Shown: positions 7,197 to 15,311, counted from the stretch's first letter. The stretch: DNA of 21,475 nucleotides from an uncultured Desulfovibrio sp. (GCF_910584445.1 NZ_CAJUBO010000029.1:1-21475); one strand, 5' to 3'. Notes: generated by a model not told the origin, from the sequence alone. A program made the numbers and translations.

Positions 7197-7979
7197 ATGC
7201 CGGCGCTTACCCTGAGCATGACGGCGGCCTGTGGCGGCGCGGCACTGGTCGGCGGCTTCATCGACGCCATCGCCGGGGGCGGCGGTCTGCTCACCATGCC
7301 CGCCCTGCTGCTCACCGGGGTGCCGCCCCATCTGGCCCTCGGCACCAACAAGATCAGCTCCAGCCTGGGCACGGCCGTGGCGCTCGGCACCTTCGCGCGC
7401 AGTCATCTGGTGCTCTGGCGGCTGGCCCTGGCGGGGCTGGCCTTTTCGCTGCTCGGCTCCTGGGTCGGCTCCCTGCTTGCCCTGCATATCAGCGCCGCCG
7501 TGCTGGGCAAGATCCTGGTCGGCCTTTTGCCCGTGGGCATGCTCCTGACGCTCGCGCCCAAGCGGGAACGGCAGGCGGGCGCATGCTCCGCCCCGCTCCA
7601 CGGGCCGCGCTTCTGGCTGCTGGTGCCGCTGGTCTGTCTGCTCATCGGCGTCTATGACGGCTTTTTCGGCCCCGGTACCGGCAGTTTTCTCATCCTTGCC
7701 CTGCACTGGGTCTTGCGCGCCGGTCTCATCGAGGCCTCGGCCACATCCAAGGTGCTCAACCTCGGCTCCAATGTGGGCGCGGCCGCGGCCTTCATCTGGC
7801 ATGGCACGGTCTTCTGGCCGCTGGCGGCCATCATGACGGCCTGCTCCATGCTCGGCAACTGGTTCGGCAGCCGCACGGCCATCCGCATTGGTCCGGCGGC
7901 GGTGCGCCGCTTCCTCATGGTCTCTCTCGGGCTTTTGCTCCTGACCCTGATCTGGCGCTATTTTCTGGACCCGGCGTGA
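7197..7979 (+). CDS. TSUP family (TauE/SafE, YfcA-like) membrane permease
   Basis: A 260-residue integral membrane protein with seven or eight hydrophobic segments. The family signature is seen twice: GGFIDAIAGGGGLLTMPALL near residue 18, then ALGTNKISSSLGT; the second half repeats it as GVYDGFFGPGTGSF and ATSKVLNLGSN. TSUP proteins move sulfite, sulfoacetate, sulfolactate or similar organic and inorganic sulfur anions. That would suit a sulfur-metabolising anaerobe, but the substrate here cannot be read from sequence. The ATG at 7197 follows the DUF486 stop by one base and has GGGAG about 9 bases upstream. Its last 65 bases overlap the tail of the methyltransferase gene on the other strand. 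Confidence 0.9.
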   Translation: MPALTLSMTAACGGAALVGGFIDAIAGGGGLLTMPALLLTGVPPHLALGTNKISSSLGTAVALGTFARSHLVLWRLALAGLAFSLLGSWVGSLLALHISAAVLGKILVGLLPVGMLLTLAPKRERQAGACSAPLHGPRFWLLVPLVCLLIGVYDGFFGPGTGSFLILALHWVLRAGLIEASATSKVLNLGSNVGAAAAFIWHGTVFWPLAAIMTACSMLGNWFGSRTAIRIGPAAVRRFLMVSLGLLLLTLIWRYFLDPA

Positions 7980-8829
7980 GCGCCGGGGGGCGGACAAAAC
8001 GGACATCTTCAGCGGGAAAGCGCTGAAAACGCCGCTCCATGACGGCCACGGCCTCGGGATTCCCATCCACCAGGATGCAATGACGGCCCAGCGTGTAGGC
8101 AGCCTCGCCCAGGGTCCCGCTGCCCGCAAAAAAATCGCAGAGCGTATCGCCGGGATTGGAATGCACCCTGACGATGCGGGAAATGATGCCCAGGGGCTTT
8201 TGCGTGGCATAGCCGGTCTTTTCCCTGCCGTTGGGGCTGACGATGGTGTGCCACCAGACATCCGTGGGCGTCTTGCCGCGCGCCGCCTTTTCCGCGCCCA
8301 CGAGGCCGGGAGCCATATAGGGGATCCTGTCCATCTCGCCGTAATTGAAGGTATAGTTGCGGGGGTCGCGGGCATACCACAGGATGGTGTCGTGCTTGGC
8401 GGGCCAGCGCGTTTTCGAACGCGCGCCGTAATCATAGGCCCAGATGATCTCATTGAGGAACGAGTCCCTGCCGAAGATGCCGTCAATGAGGACCTTGCAG
8501 TAATGGATCTCCCGGTAGTCGAGATGGAAAAACAGGGAGCCGTGAGGCTTGAGGATCCTGCGGGCCTCAACGATGCGCGGTTCGATAAAACCGGAAAAAT
8601 CGTCGAAGCGGTCATCAAAACCCTGTGACGCCCGAGGTTCCGTGCGGTACGTCCTGCCCTGGAAGCCCCGGCGGCTGCCGTGTTCGTCCCGAACGGCCCG
8701 GAATCGCGCGCGCTCCTGCCGCACACCGGTATTGAACGGCGGATCGATATAGATGAGGTCCACGCTTTCCTTCGCCAACCGTGGCAGCACCGCCATGTTG
8801 TCTTCCTGATAGACCGTCAGTTGCGGCAT
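7915..8829 (-). CDS. Orphan beta-type DNA methyltransferase (N6-adenine or N4-cytosine)
   Basis: A 304-residue protein. The ATG at 8829 has GGAGG 5 bases upstream, and the gene starts 25 bases after the uvrC stop, so it is likely the last gene of that operon. The catalytic motif DPPFNTG is at residues 29-35, with the SAM-binding motif FAGSGT at 234-239. This order (catalytic motif first) defines the beta class. GYATQKP at 206-212, before the SAM motif, is the usual partner segment. A charged insert at 36-70 and a short Ser/Ala/Arg tail follow no motif. No restriction endonuclease or specificity gene lies nearby, so it is probably a solitary methylase acting in regulation or repair marking. 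The recognition site cannot be predicted. The 3' end overlaps the convergent TSUP gene by 65 bases. Confidence 0.88.
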   Translation of the reverse strand: MPQLTVYQEDNMAVLPRLAKESVDLIYIDPPFNTGVRQERARFRAVRDEHGSRRGFQGRTYRTEPRASQGFDDRFDDFSGFIEPRIVEARRILKPHGSLFFHLDYREIHYCKVLIDGIFGRDSFLNEIIWAYDYGARSKTRWPAKHDTILWYARDPRNYTFNYGEMDRIPYMAPGLVGAEKAARGKTPTDVWWHTIVSPNGREKTGYATQKPLGIISRIVRVHSNPGDTLCDFFAGSGTLGEAAYTLGRHCILVDGNPEAVAVMERRFQRFPAEDVRFVRPPALTPGPENSARSGSGAKARERP

Positions 8830-8854
8830 GGCTCCTCCGTGGCGGCCGGCATGT

Positions 8855-10777
8855 TCACGCGCCGCCCGCGCCCGTCAGCCTGCGCAGTTTTTCGCGCAGG
8901 GCCGCGGCCCTGGCACGGCCCACGCCGGGGAGCGCCCGCAGCTCCTCCTCGCCGGCGCCGGCCATGGCCTCAACACTGCCGAAATGGTCCCAGAGCAGGC
9001 GCGCCGTGGCGGGTCCCACGCCCGGCAGGCGCATAAGCTCCCCGGAAAGCGCGGCCCCGCGCCGCGCGCGGCGGTGGCGGCCGATGGCGAAACGGTGCGT
9101 GGCATCGCGCACCTGCTGCAGGAAGAGCAGCTCCTGGCTGCCTTCGCGCAGGGGCAGCGGATTAGCCCTGCCGGGCACAAAGATGCGGTCGGCCACATTG
9201 CCCGCCCGGCGGTCGGCGTGCCCCTCTTCGTCACGGGCCTTGGCAATGGCCGCCAGGGGAAAAAGGCGCTCCTCCCCGGCTTCGGCCAGAGCGCGCCCCA
9301 CAGCCGCCAGCTGGCCCCGGCCCCCGTCGATGAGCAGAAGATCCGGCCACGGCGGCCCGCTCTCCAGACGTCGCGCCACCCAGGCATGGAGCGTGGCATA
9401 ATCGTCCGCGCTGTCCGGCATGGCATAGATGCGATACTCCTCCCTGCTCGGCAGGCCGTCCACATAGACCACCATGCCCACGCGCGTCTGCCGGCCGCCG
9501 GTATGCGAAACATCCACGCATTCGATGCGCCCCGGCGCGTCGGGCAGGGAAAGGGCCGCCCCCACGCGCGCGAGCAGGGCGGCGCCGTCCTGGCCGCGCC
9601 GGCGCCGCGCCTCTTCCCGCGCATTGGCCGCGGCCATGTCCACCAGCTGGTTGTCCGCCGTGTTTTGCGGGGCCACCACCCGCACCGGGCCACCGCGCCG
9701 CTCCGCCAGCGCCTGCTCCAGCACGTCCCGGCCGCCGAAGCCTTCGTCGGCATCTTCGGGGGGGATGGCGCCGTCGTCTTCCCCACCCCGGTCCTCATTG
9801 CGCCCGTCCGCCGGCGCATCCGCCAGCTCCGACGGCAGCCACGGCACCAGGATGCGCGGCGGCGGCACCACCGTGCCGTAAAACTGGCCCAGAAACGAAG
9901 AAAGCAGCTCCGGCGCGTCCTCAAAGCCCAGGCCGGGCCAGAAAAAGGCGCGCCCATCCGTGACGGCGCCCCCGCGCACAAAGACAATGCCAAGGCCGAG
10001 GCCCTTCTCCGCCTCGCACAGGCCGATGGCGTCCATGTCGCCGCCCGCGGGGAGGATGGCCGCCTGCCGTTCCACCGTGCGCTCCACGGCGCGGAGCTGG
10101 TCGCGCAGGATTGCGGCGCGCTCAAACTCCAGCTGCTCGGCGGCCCCCTCCATTTCGGCGCGCAGGGAACGCAGGAGCGGGTCGGCGCGCCCCTCCAGGA
10201 TGTCGCGCACGCGCTGGACGGCCAGATGGTATTCCGCCGGCGTCACTGCGCCCATGCAGGGCGCCGGGCACTGGCCCATGTGGTGGTAGAGGCAGGGGCG
10301 CACACGGTTGCGCATGGCCCTGTCCGAACAGCGGCGCAGGCCGAACGCGCGGTGGATGAGTTTCCAGGTTTCACGGGCCGCCAGCGCCGAGGTGAACGGC
10401 CCGAAGTAGCGCGCCCCGTCCCTGCGCGCGGCGCGGACGATCTCCAGCCTTGGGAAGGGGTGCTTCACGTCCAGGCGGAAGAGCGCGTACTGCTTGTCAT
10501 CGCGCAGGACGATGTTGTAGTGCGGCCGGTATTTCTTGATGAGGCTGGCCTCAAGGAGCAGCGCCTCCTTCTCCGTGGTGGTGGAGAGGTAGTCGAGGCT
10601 TTCTGCATGGGCAAGCATGGCCCGGGTCTTGACCGGCAGCCCCTCGGGACGAAAATAGGAAAGCACCCGCCGGCGCAGCACGCGCGCCTTGCCCACATAG
10701 ATGACCCGGCCGCGGCCGTCCCTGTAAAGGTAAACGCCGGGCGTGAGCGGGATGCTGGAAGGTTCCGGCCTGTCCAT
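8855..10777 (-). CDS. uvrC: UvrABC system protein C (excinuclease subunit)
   Basis: A 640-residue subunit that makes both incisions in nucleotide excision repair. In order: a GIY-YIG nuclease (residues 13-95, PGVYLY and VIYVGKA, catalytic glutamate in EALLLEASL); a four-cysteine cluster C-x11-C-x7-C-x3-C near 155-180, matching the iron-sulfur site described for E. coli UvrC; a UVR helix (QLEFERAAILRDQL) that contacts UvrB; an RNase H-like nuclease (ECVDVSHTGG, LLLIDGGRGQL); and paired helix-hairpin-helix motifs at the end (LPGVGPATARLL, LPGVGRARAAAL). About 30 acidic and glycine-rich residues (ADAPADGRNEDRGGEDDGA onward) are inserted between the UVR and RNase H-like parts. Upstream lies intergenic element copy B1; downstream the methyltransferase gene follows after 25 bases. 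Confidence 0.96.
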   Translation of the reverse strand: MDRPEPSSIPLTPGVYLYRDGRGRVIYVGKARVLRRRVLSYFRPEGLPVKTRAMLAHAESLDYLSTTTEKEALLLEASLIKKYRPHYNIVLRDDKQYALFRLDVKHPFPRLEIVRAARRDGARYFGPFTSALAARETWKLIHRAFGLRRCSDRAMRNRVRPCLYHHMGQCPAPCMGAVTPAEYHLAVQRVRDILEGRADPLLRSLRAEMEGAAEQLEFERAAILRDQLRAVERTVERQAAILPAGGDMDAIGLCEAEKGLGLGIVFVRGGAVTDGRAFFWPGLGFEDAPELLSSFLGQFYGTVVPPPRILVPWLPSELADAPADGRNEDRGGEDDGAIPPEDADEGFGGRDVLEQALAERRGGPVRVVAPQNTADNQLVDMAAANAREEARRRRGQDGAALLARVGAALSLPDAPGRIECVDVSHTGGRQTRVGMVVYVDGLPSREEYRIYAMPDSADDYATLHAWVARRLESGPPWPDLLLIDGGRGQLAAVGRALAEAGEERLFPLAAIAKARDEEGHADRRAGNVADRIFVPGRANPLPLREGSQELLFLQQVRDATHRFAIGRHRRARRGAALSGELMRLPGVGPATARLLWDHFGSVEAMAGAGEEELRALPGVGRARAAALREKLRRLTGAGGA

Positions 10778-10882
10778 GCGCGCATCCTACGCCCGGACGG
10801 CCAGACTGCCAAGCGTCGTCCCCGGACGGCAGGGACACGGCAAAACGCCCGGTTTTTCGCCGCGGAGAAGCCCGGTCTGCCC

Positions 10883-10961
10883 GATGATGCCACGAGCATC
10901 CGTCAAAAACAGGCCTGCGTTGCTGCCCATTGGCCTACGCCGCGCTTCGCGGGGCAACGCA
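10883..10961 (+). repeat. Dispersed intergenic element, copy B1 (before uvrC)
   Basis: Contains GATGATGCCACGAGCATCC then GTCAAAAACAGG, matching the core of copies A and D, and then TGCGTTGCTG, shared with copy B2. TGCGTTGC (10916-10923) pairs perfectly with GCAACGCA (10954-10961). It lies in the 291-base gap between the chemoreceptor stop (11069) and the uvrC start (10777). Its orientation relative to uvrC is the same as that of copy D relative to adhE. The remainder of the gap (to 11068) is GC-rich with no gene; CCCTTCGGG near 10979 is a small local hairpin. Confidence 0.75.
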
Positions 10962-11068
10962 AATGCGCCTGCGGCGCGCCCTTCGGGTGGTTTTCGCGCT
11001 GGTCTGAACGGTTAAGGCGCGATCCCAGTGCGCGCGAATCCTGTTTTGTGGCTCTTGTCATATCTTCT

Positions 11069-12703
11069 TCAGCCGCGCCGCATCTCCTCTATGAGTTGGT
11101 TCAGGCGCTGCGCCTGCTCCGAAAGGGACTGCACGGCCCGCGAGGACTCGTCCATGGCGTTGGCCGTTTCGACCGCGATGTTGTTCACTTCCGAAATGGA
11201 GCGGTTGATCTCCTCGCTGGCCGCCGACTGTTCCTCGCTCGCCGCGGCTATGGCGCGCACCTGATCGGCGGTCTGGTCGGCCATGCTGACGATCTCGGCC
11301 AGGGCCTCGCCCGACTGGTTGGCGCAGGCGGTCGCCTCTTCGATGGCGCCCACGGCGGAATCCACATCATCCCTGCTCTTGGCGGCGCTGCCCTGGATAT
11401 TTCGTATTGCTTCATCCACGCGGCTGGTTGCGGCCATGGTCTTTTCGGCCAGCTTGCGCACCTCGTCGGCCACCACAGCGAAGCCCCGACCGGCCTCGCC
11501 GGCCCTGGCCGCCTCTATGGCCGCGTTCAGGGCCAAAAGGTTCGTCTGGTCGGCGATATCGGCGATCACCGACATTATCTCGCCTATGGACTGGGCGCTC
11601 TCGGAAAGCTGCGTCATCCCCTGCTTCAAGGTCACGGAGCGCTCCCGCGCCTTGTGGATGCCGGACACGACCTGCTCGACCACCTTTTCGCCAGCCTCGG
11701 CCTTCTGGCGGGTGGAGGAAGCCACCCCGGCCGCGGCGCTGGCGCTTCGCGACACCTCCAGCACAGTGGCGTTCATCTCCTCCATGGCAGTGGCGGTCTC
11801 GGCCATGCGGCTGGCCTGATGGCCCGAGCCTTTTCTGGACTCCTCGATCTGGGCGGAAAGCTCTTCGGATGCCGAGCCGAGCACCTCAACCACGTTCTCA
11901 AGCTGCGTGGCGGCCTCCTGGATGCCCTCGCCGCGGGCGCGCTCCGCCTCCTTCCTGGCCTCCTCGGACTCATGGATCGCCCTCACCGCCTCAGCTGCCG
12001 CGGCCTCCGCCTCCTTTGTTTTCTGCTCGCTTTGGGCAAAGAGGCGCTTCAGGCCAAGCAGCATTTCCCTGGTGCCGCGCCCAAGCACGCCAATCTCATC
12101 CCCGCGGGCGGCCACGCGGCCCAGGGAAGCCTCCTCGGCCGCATCCAGCTCCAGATCGCCATGGGCGATCTTGTCCACCAGGGCGGCTGTGGAACCCAGG
12201 CTCCGGGATATCCCCCGCGCCACAAAGACGATGATGCAGCCAATGAGCAGCATGGCTATGGCGCACACCAGAAGGCTGTTGCGGAACATGCTCGCCACAG
12301 GCGCCAGGATGTCGTCCCTGTCGGCGCTGACGGCCACCAGCCAGTCCACAGTCGGCACATGCTCGAAGCGGGCCACCTTGGTCACGCCCTCCACTTCATA
12401 CGAATACCCGCCCGCGGGCGAGTCCAGCATATGCCGCAGCCATTCCAGGCCGCTGTGATTGACACCCACCAGTTTCTTGTCGGGATGCATCAAAAGGACG
12501 CCATTTTTATCGTACACAAAGCTGATGCCGGTGTCGCCAACGCGCACATTGTCTGTGGTGGCGGCCGCCAGCTTCTCCAGCGCCATGGTCGCGTACACCA
12601 CGCCCACGATCTTGTCCCCGCTTTTCACTGGCAGGCCAAGGGCGCTGGAAAGTTTCCCATTGGCCTTGCTGATGATGGTGAAAGGCTCGGGTTTGTCCTT
12701 CAT
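11069..12703 (-). pseudogene. Chemoreceptor (methyl-accepting chemotaxis protein), C-terminal part after a frameshift
   Basis: 544 residues in a different frame from the N-terminal part at 12712-13137; together they make one dCache chemoreceptor. This part holds the rest of the sensor domain (GKLSSALGLPVKSGDK, GDTGISFVYDKNGVLLMHPD), a membrane segment at about 143-163, a HAMP linker, a long coiled coil and the signalling hairpin tip IADQTNLLALNAAIEAARAG then GRGFAVVADEVRKLAEKT, which binds CheA and CheW. It ends in MRRG, without the CheR-tethering pentapeptide. AAAGG lies about 7 bases before the ATG at 12703, so this piece could be translated alone. It would then lack the first membrane helix and half of the sensor. 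If the frameshift is a sequencing error, the gene is an intact receptor of about 688 residues. Confidence 0.85.
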
Positions 12704-12711
12704 GGCCGCCT

Positions 12712-13137
12712 TTATATGTAGCCCCTTTCGCCAAGGGCGGCGCCGATGAAATTCAGATTGGAATGGGCCACGACCTTGCCCGACCCGTCCACCACGCCAA
12801 TGTCGCGCAAGTCGGAGAAACTCTCCGCCATGCGCTTCACAGCCTGCAAAAGCTTCATGCGCATGGCTTCGGCGCTGGCCGAATCGTCGCCTTCGGCCAG
12901 GGCCGCCAGATAGGAGCGGGCCACATCGCTCCGGGCGAAATCGCCGAGGGCGCTCCCCAGCAGGGAGACTGTGTTCGCCAGCTCGTTTTTCTGGTCACGG
13001 GTCACAAGGGCGATCTCCTCCACGATCTGCTTCTCTATGTAGTCACGGGCAACGAAGTAGTTGACCAGTGTCAGGGCCGAGAAGCCCAGGACAACAGGCA
13101 GAAGAATAAATAAAAGCATTTTTTGCAAAATCGACAT
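12712..13137 (-). pseudogene. Chemoreceptor, N-terminal part (dCache sensor) ending at a frameshift
   Basis: 141 residues starting MSILQKMLLFILLPVV. The ATG at 13137 with AGGTG just upstream is preferred over a GTG at 13143. Residues 6-29 are the first membrane helix. The periplasmic dCache helix and first strand follow (EEIALVTRDQKNELAN, DIGVVDGSGKVVAHSNLNF). The frame ends at GERGYI-stop, exactly where family members continue with Y-(F/I)-K-A-A-M; that continuation is found 8 bases on in the other frame. The local sequence is TAC ATATA AAG, so an extra TA (or loss of one base) breaks the frame. A sigma-70 promoter candidate is at 13302-13331. A run of seven C on the plus strand (13151-13157) lies in the leader. 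Confidence 0.85.
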
Positions 13138-13301
13138 TTTCACCTGTCATCCCCCCCAAATTGCCGACCATGAAGGCGTCAATCCCCAGCCGGTTCACAG
13201 ATTTTCAGGGTTTAACTTTAATAACCACGCCATTCCCTGCAAGAAATTTTTGTTTGAGGCTCTCCTGGAGAGTATCGTCAATTGATGATAAATCTTAAGA
13301 G

Positions 13302-13331
13302 TATATAAGGGGCCGTCCTCGCCAAAATCAA
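13302..13331 (-). promoter_or_regulatory. Sigma-70 promoter candidate for the chemoreceptor
   Basis: On the minus strand TTGATT (13331-13326) and TATATA (13307-13302) are 18 bases apart in the only AT-rich stretch of this gap. It would give a leader of about 155 bases before the ATG at 13137. The remainder of the 373-base gap between 13137 and 13511 is filled by element copy B2 and shows no gene. Confidence 0.45.
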
Positions 13332-13338
13332 TGTTTTT

Positions 13339-13490
13339 TATTGATGTGGCTGCTGGCCTGGGATGTGACGGGGCGCGCAATGCCACGATCATCCGTCAGA
13401 AACAGCCCCGCGTTGCTGTCCATCCGTCAGCGCGCGGACAGCGGACGGGGGCGCGGGGCGCCGCCCCGCAGCGGGAAAAACGGCGCCGTT
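13339..13490 (+). repeat. Dispersed intergenic element, copy B2 (before the chemoreceptor)
   Basis: TATTGATGTGG, CTGGGATGTG and CAATGCCACGATCATCCGTC align with copy A; AGAAACAGCC follows, then CGCGTTGCTG shared with copy B1. GCTGTCC (13415-13421) pairs with GGACAGC (13436-13442), GCGGGGC (13453-13459) with GCCCCGC (13463-13469), and AACGGCGCCGTT (13479-13490) is a full palindrome. The element separates the flavodoxin-fold gene stop (13511) from the chemoreceptor promoter. Orientation relative to the downstream gene is the same as in the other copies. Confidence 0.75.
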
Positions 13491-13510
13491 GTTTCTCTTC
13501 CGGCCCGGAC

Positions 13511-14134
13511 TCAGCGGATGAAGTTCGTCGCCTGCCACGGCTCCGGCGTGGGCGGCATGATGCCCGCGGCCTTGCCGGCGGCGATGCATTTGAGCAGCCA
13601 GGCCATATTGTCGCCCAGAGTACGCATGGTCTGCAGACCTTCCGCATCCTGCGCGGCTTCTTCGGGGGCGTTGCCGTGGATGGAGTTCCAGTACTGGGAG
13701 GCCACCACGGGCATGCGGGCGATGGTGAAATACTTGTTCAGCCGGTCAAAGGAGGCGCTGGCGCCGCCGCGGCGGCAGCTCACCACGCAGGCGGCGGGCT
13801 TGAAGGCGTAGGGCGCGGCCTTGAGAAAGAAGACGCGGTCCAGGAACGCGCACAGCGTGGCGTTGGGTCCGGCGTAATAGACCGGGGAGCCGACGATGAT
13901 CCCGTCGGCCGCGCGCAGGAGGTCGATGCCCTCGTTGACCGGATCGTCCTTGAAGATGCAATACCCGGTTTCCCTGCATTTGCCGCAGGCGATGCAGCCG
14001 CGCACGGCTTTGCTGCCCACCTGGAGAAGCGTCGTTTCCACGCCGTTTTTTTCCAGTTGCCGCGCCGCCTCGTTGAGAGCCGTCCAGGTGCAGCCCTTGG
14101 GATGCGGGCTTCCGTTGACAAGCAGGACGTTCAT
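13511..14134 (-). CDS. Flavodoxin-fold FMN protein with iron-sulfur motif (Isf-like NAD(P)H oxidoreductase)
   Basis: A 207-residue protein with the NADPH-dependent FMN reductase fold. VLLVNGSPHPKGCTWTAL near the start is the phosphate-binding loop for FMN, and GSPVYYAGPNATLCAFLDR is the second flavin loop. Between them CIACGKCRETGYC (C-x2-C-x2-C-x5-C) matches the compact cysteine motif of iron-sulfur flavoproteins of anaerobes, which bind one 4Fe-4S cluster and pass electrons to low-potential carriers. The ATG at 14134 has AAGGAGG 6 bases upstream. Its own promoter overlaps the end of the WcbI-like gene, so it need not be co-transcribed with it. Physiological partner unknown; a redox or detoxification role is inferred from family. 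Confidence 0.88.
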   Translation of the reverse strand: MNVLLVNGSPHPKGCTWTALNEAARQLEKNGVETTLLQVGSKAVRGCIACGKCRETGYCIFKDDPVNEGIDLLRAADGIIVGSPVYYAGPNATLCAFLDRVFFLKAAPYAFKPAACVVSCRRGGASASFDRLNKYFTIARMPVVASQYWNSIHGNAPEEAAQDAEGLQTMRTLGDNMAWLLKCIAAGKAAGIMPPTPEPWQATNFIR

Positions 14135-14239
14135 GGCAGCCTCCTTCTGTGCTGGCGTTGAGATGCTTTTGCGTCGATGACACGCCTGTACTGTGTGGGC
14201 ATAACGTGCCGTTTCCGGGGATCTCCCGTGCGGAGCGCA

Positions 14240-14268
14240 AGTATAGGGCAGACGCGGCGGGGGCGCAA
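14240..14268 (-). promoter_or_regulatory. Sigma-70 promoter for the flavodoxin-fold gene
   Basis: On the minus strand TTGCGC (14268-14263) and TATACT (14245-14240) are separated by 17 bases. The -10 box matches five of six consensus bases. The -35 box begins directly after the stop codon of the preceding gene (14269-14271). Transcription would start near 14233, about 100 bases before the ATG at 14134. Confidence 0.5.
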
Positions 14269-15123
14269 TCAGCGGGCGCCCGGCGTGGCGCGGTCCGCGC
14301 CCATGCCGTGCAGGAAGCTCACCAGATCCCCCACCCGGTTGGCCCGGCAGGAAAGGTAGGCGGCGGTATATTCCTGATGAGTGAGGCTCGTCCCAAAGAC
14401 CGGGTAGCGGCGTTCCCGTGTCGCAAAGGGCAGGCCGAGCAGGGGGCCGAGCGCCGGGTGCAGCGGCAGCCAGAAATCCTCCTGCGGGTGAACATAGGCG
14501 CGGCGCACGCTTTCCGGGAGCGGTCCCAGGCCGAGCAGGCGGAGCAGTTGGTCCGCCACATGGAAGAGCAGCACACGGCCCGGATGGTTGACGGTGATGA
14601 AGAGCTGCTCCCCGCGCCAGCGTTCGCGCAGGAGAGCGGCGCAGCGGAAGGGGGAGTCCGCTTCCTTGGCCTCCTCGCGGGCGAGGGACGCTTCGGCCAC
14701 AGCCGCCACATCGCCCAGCAGGGCCGGGTCGCCGCGCAGGTAGAGGCGGAGCGCGTCTTCCGGCGCAAGGCCGCGTCCCAGCAGGTCTTCCAGCAGGCTG
14801 TCCGCGAAGTCGATGCCCTGAAAGGCATTGGTCCAGAAGGGCCAGTACCCCTTGAAAAAGAGGTTGGGCAGGATGATGGCCCGGCAGGAGGGGGAAAGGC
14901 GCGGCAGCAAGCGCTCCGTGGAGAGTTCGCCCCAGCGCGGGGCCAGGCGCTGGTGCAGGAAAAGCCCGCAGGCCGCGAGATCGCGCTCCGCCACTTCCTC
15001 GCGGGTGTAGTTGCACAACCGGCGGATGCGGAACAGCCGGGCGAAGGCCGGCGTGTTTTCCAGGAGCGGGCGCAGGGCGTCACCCTGGCAGTTGGCGTGC
15101 AGGATGCAGAGTGTCTTGGTCAT
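14269..15123 (-). CDS. WcbI-family polysaccharide biosynthesis protein (putative acetyltransferase)
   Basis: A 284-residue protein. It opens CILHANCQGDALRPLLE, matching the N-C-Q motif at the start of WcbI-type proteins, which bind CoA and are implicated in acetylating capsular sugars. Later features that suit the family are IILPNLFFKGYWPF, the ITVNHPGRVLLFHVADQLL segment, and a C-terminal helix after LTHQEYTAAYLSCRANR. The ATG at 15123 is chosen because the motif then starts at residue 6, as in relatives; no strong ribosome site is seen. The open frame extends to 15222, but that part is low-complexity. No other capsule gene is adjacent, though the window also holds a glycosyltransferase at 4499. 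The acetyltransferase role is from family knowledge, not residues I can verify. Confidence 0.75.
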   Translation of the reverse strand: MTKTLCILHANCQGDALRPLLENTPAFARLFRIRRLCNYTREEVAERDLAACGLFLHQRLAPRWGELSTERLLPRLSPSCRAIILPNLFFKGYWPFWTNAFQGIDFADSLLEDLLGRGLAPEDALRLYLRGDPALLGDVAAVAEASLAREEAKEADSPFRCAALLRERWRGEQLFITVNHPGRVLLFHVADQLLRLLGLGPLPESVRRAYVHPQEDFWLPLHPALGPLLGLPFATRERRYPVFGTSLTHQEYTAAYLSCRANRVGDLVSFLHGMGADRATPGAR

Positions 15124-15157
15124 GGCGGATGCGTCCGCGCGCGGCGGGGAGCCGTCA

Positions 15158-15182
15158 GGCGCCCGGGAGACCGCCGGGCGCC
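15158..15182. other. Perfect 9-bp inverted repeat upstream of the WcbI-like gene
   Basis: GGCGCCCGG (15158-15166) pairs with CCGGGCGCC (15174-15182) around a 7-base loop, 34 bases upstream of the ATG at 15123. On the plus strand a TTTTT run follows a few bases later, so it resembles a terminator only for rightward transcription, where no gene lies. For the leftward gene it may be an operator or a leader hairpin. Confidence 0.45.
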
Positions 15183-15185
15183 CTG

Positions 15186-15311
15186 ATTTTTGGGAATCCT
15201 TGCGGCGACCGCCCCCGCCCATCGCGAAGCCAGGGGCGACGAGCGGAAAAAACGCTCTTTCTCACCGACAGGCAAAAAACATGGCGTACTTTTTGCTGAG
15301 GTCCGCGCCTA
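15186..15311 (+). repeat. Second module of the dispersed element (copy C, between queD and the WcbI-like gene)
   Basis: CTTGCGGCGACCGCCCCCGC, then GGCGACGAGCGGAAAAA, TCACCG and GGCGTACTTT line up in order with 18920-19015 in the dapL-adhE gap. The shared core motif of the first module is absent. As in copy D, the module ends at the stop codon of the gene upstream in transcription order (queD here, dapL there). Confidence 0.75.

Noticed and set aside
8009..8030. TTCAGCG / CGCTGAA hairpin near the TSUP gene end as a terminator
   Set aside because: It lies inside the methyltransferase coding sequence and has no T-run on the plus strand.
8828..12721. Plus-strand open frame of nearly 1300 codons across uvrC and the chemoreceptor
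   Set aside because: It is the antisense shadow of two clear minus-strand genes with GC-rich third positions; its translation is Arg/His/Ala-rich with no recognisable domain.
12700..12725. Programmed ribosomal frameshift in the chemoreceptor
   Set aside because: There is no slippery heptamer, re-pairing after a -1 slip on ATA would be poor, and no stimulatory stem is evident. A simple TA gain explains the data better.
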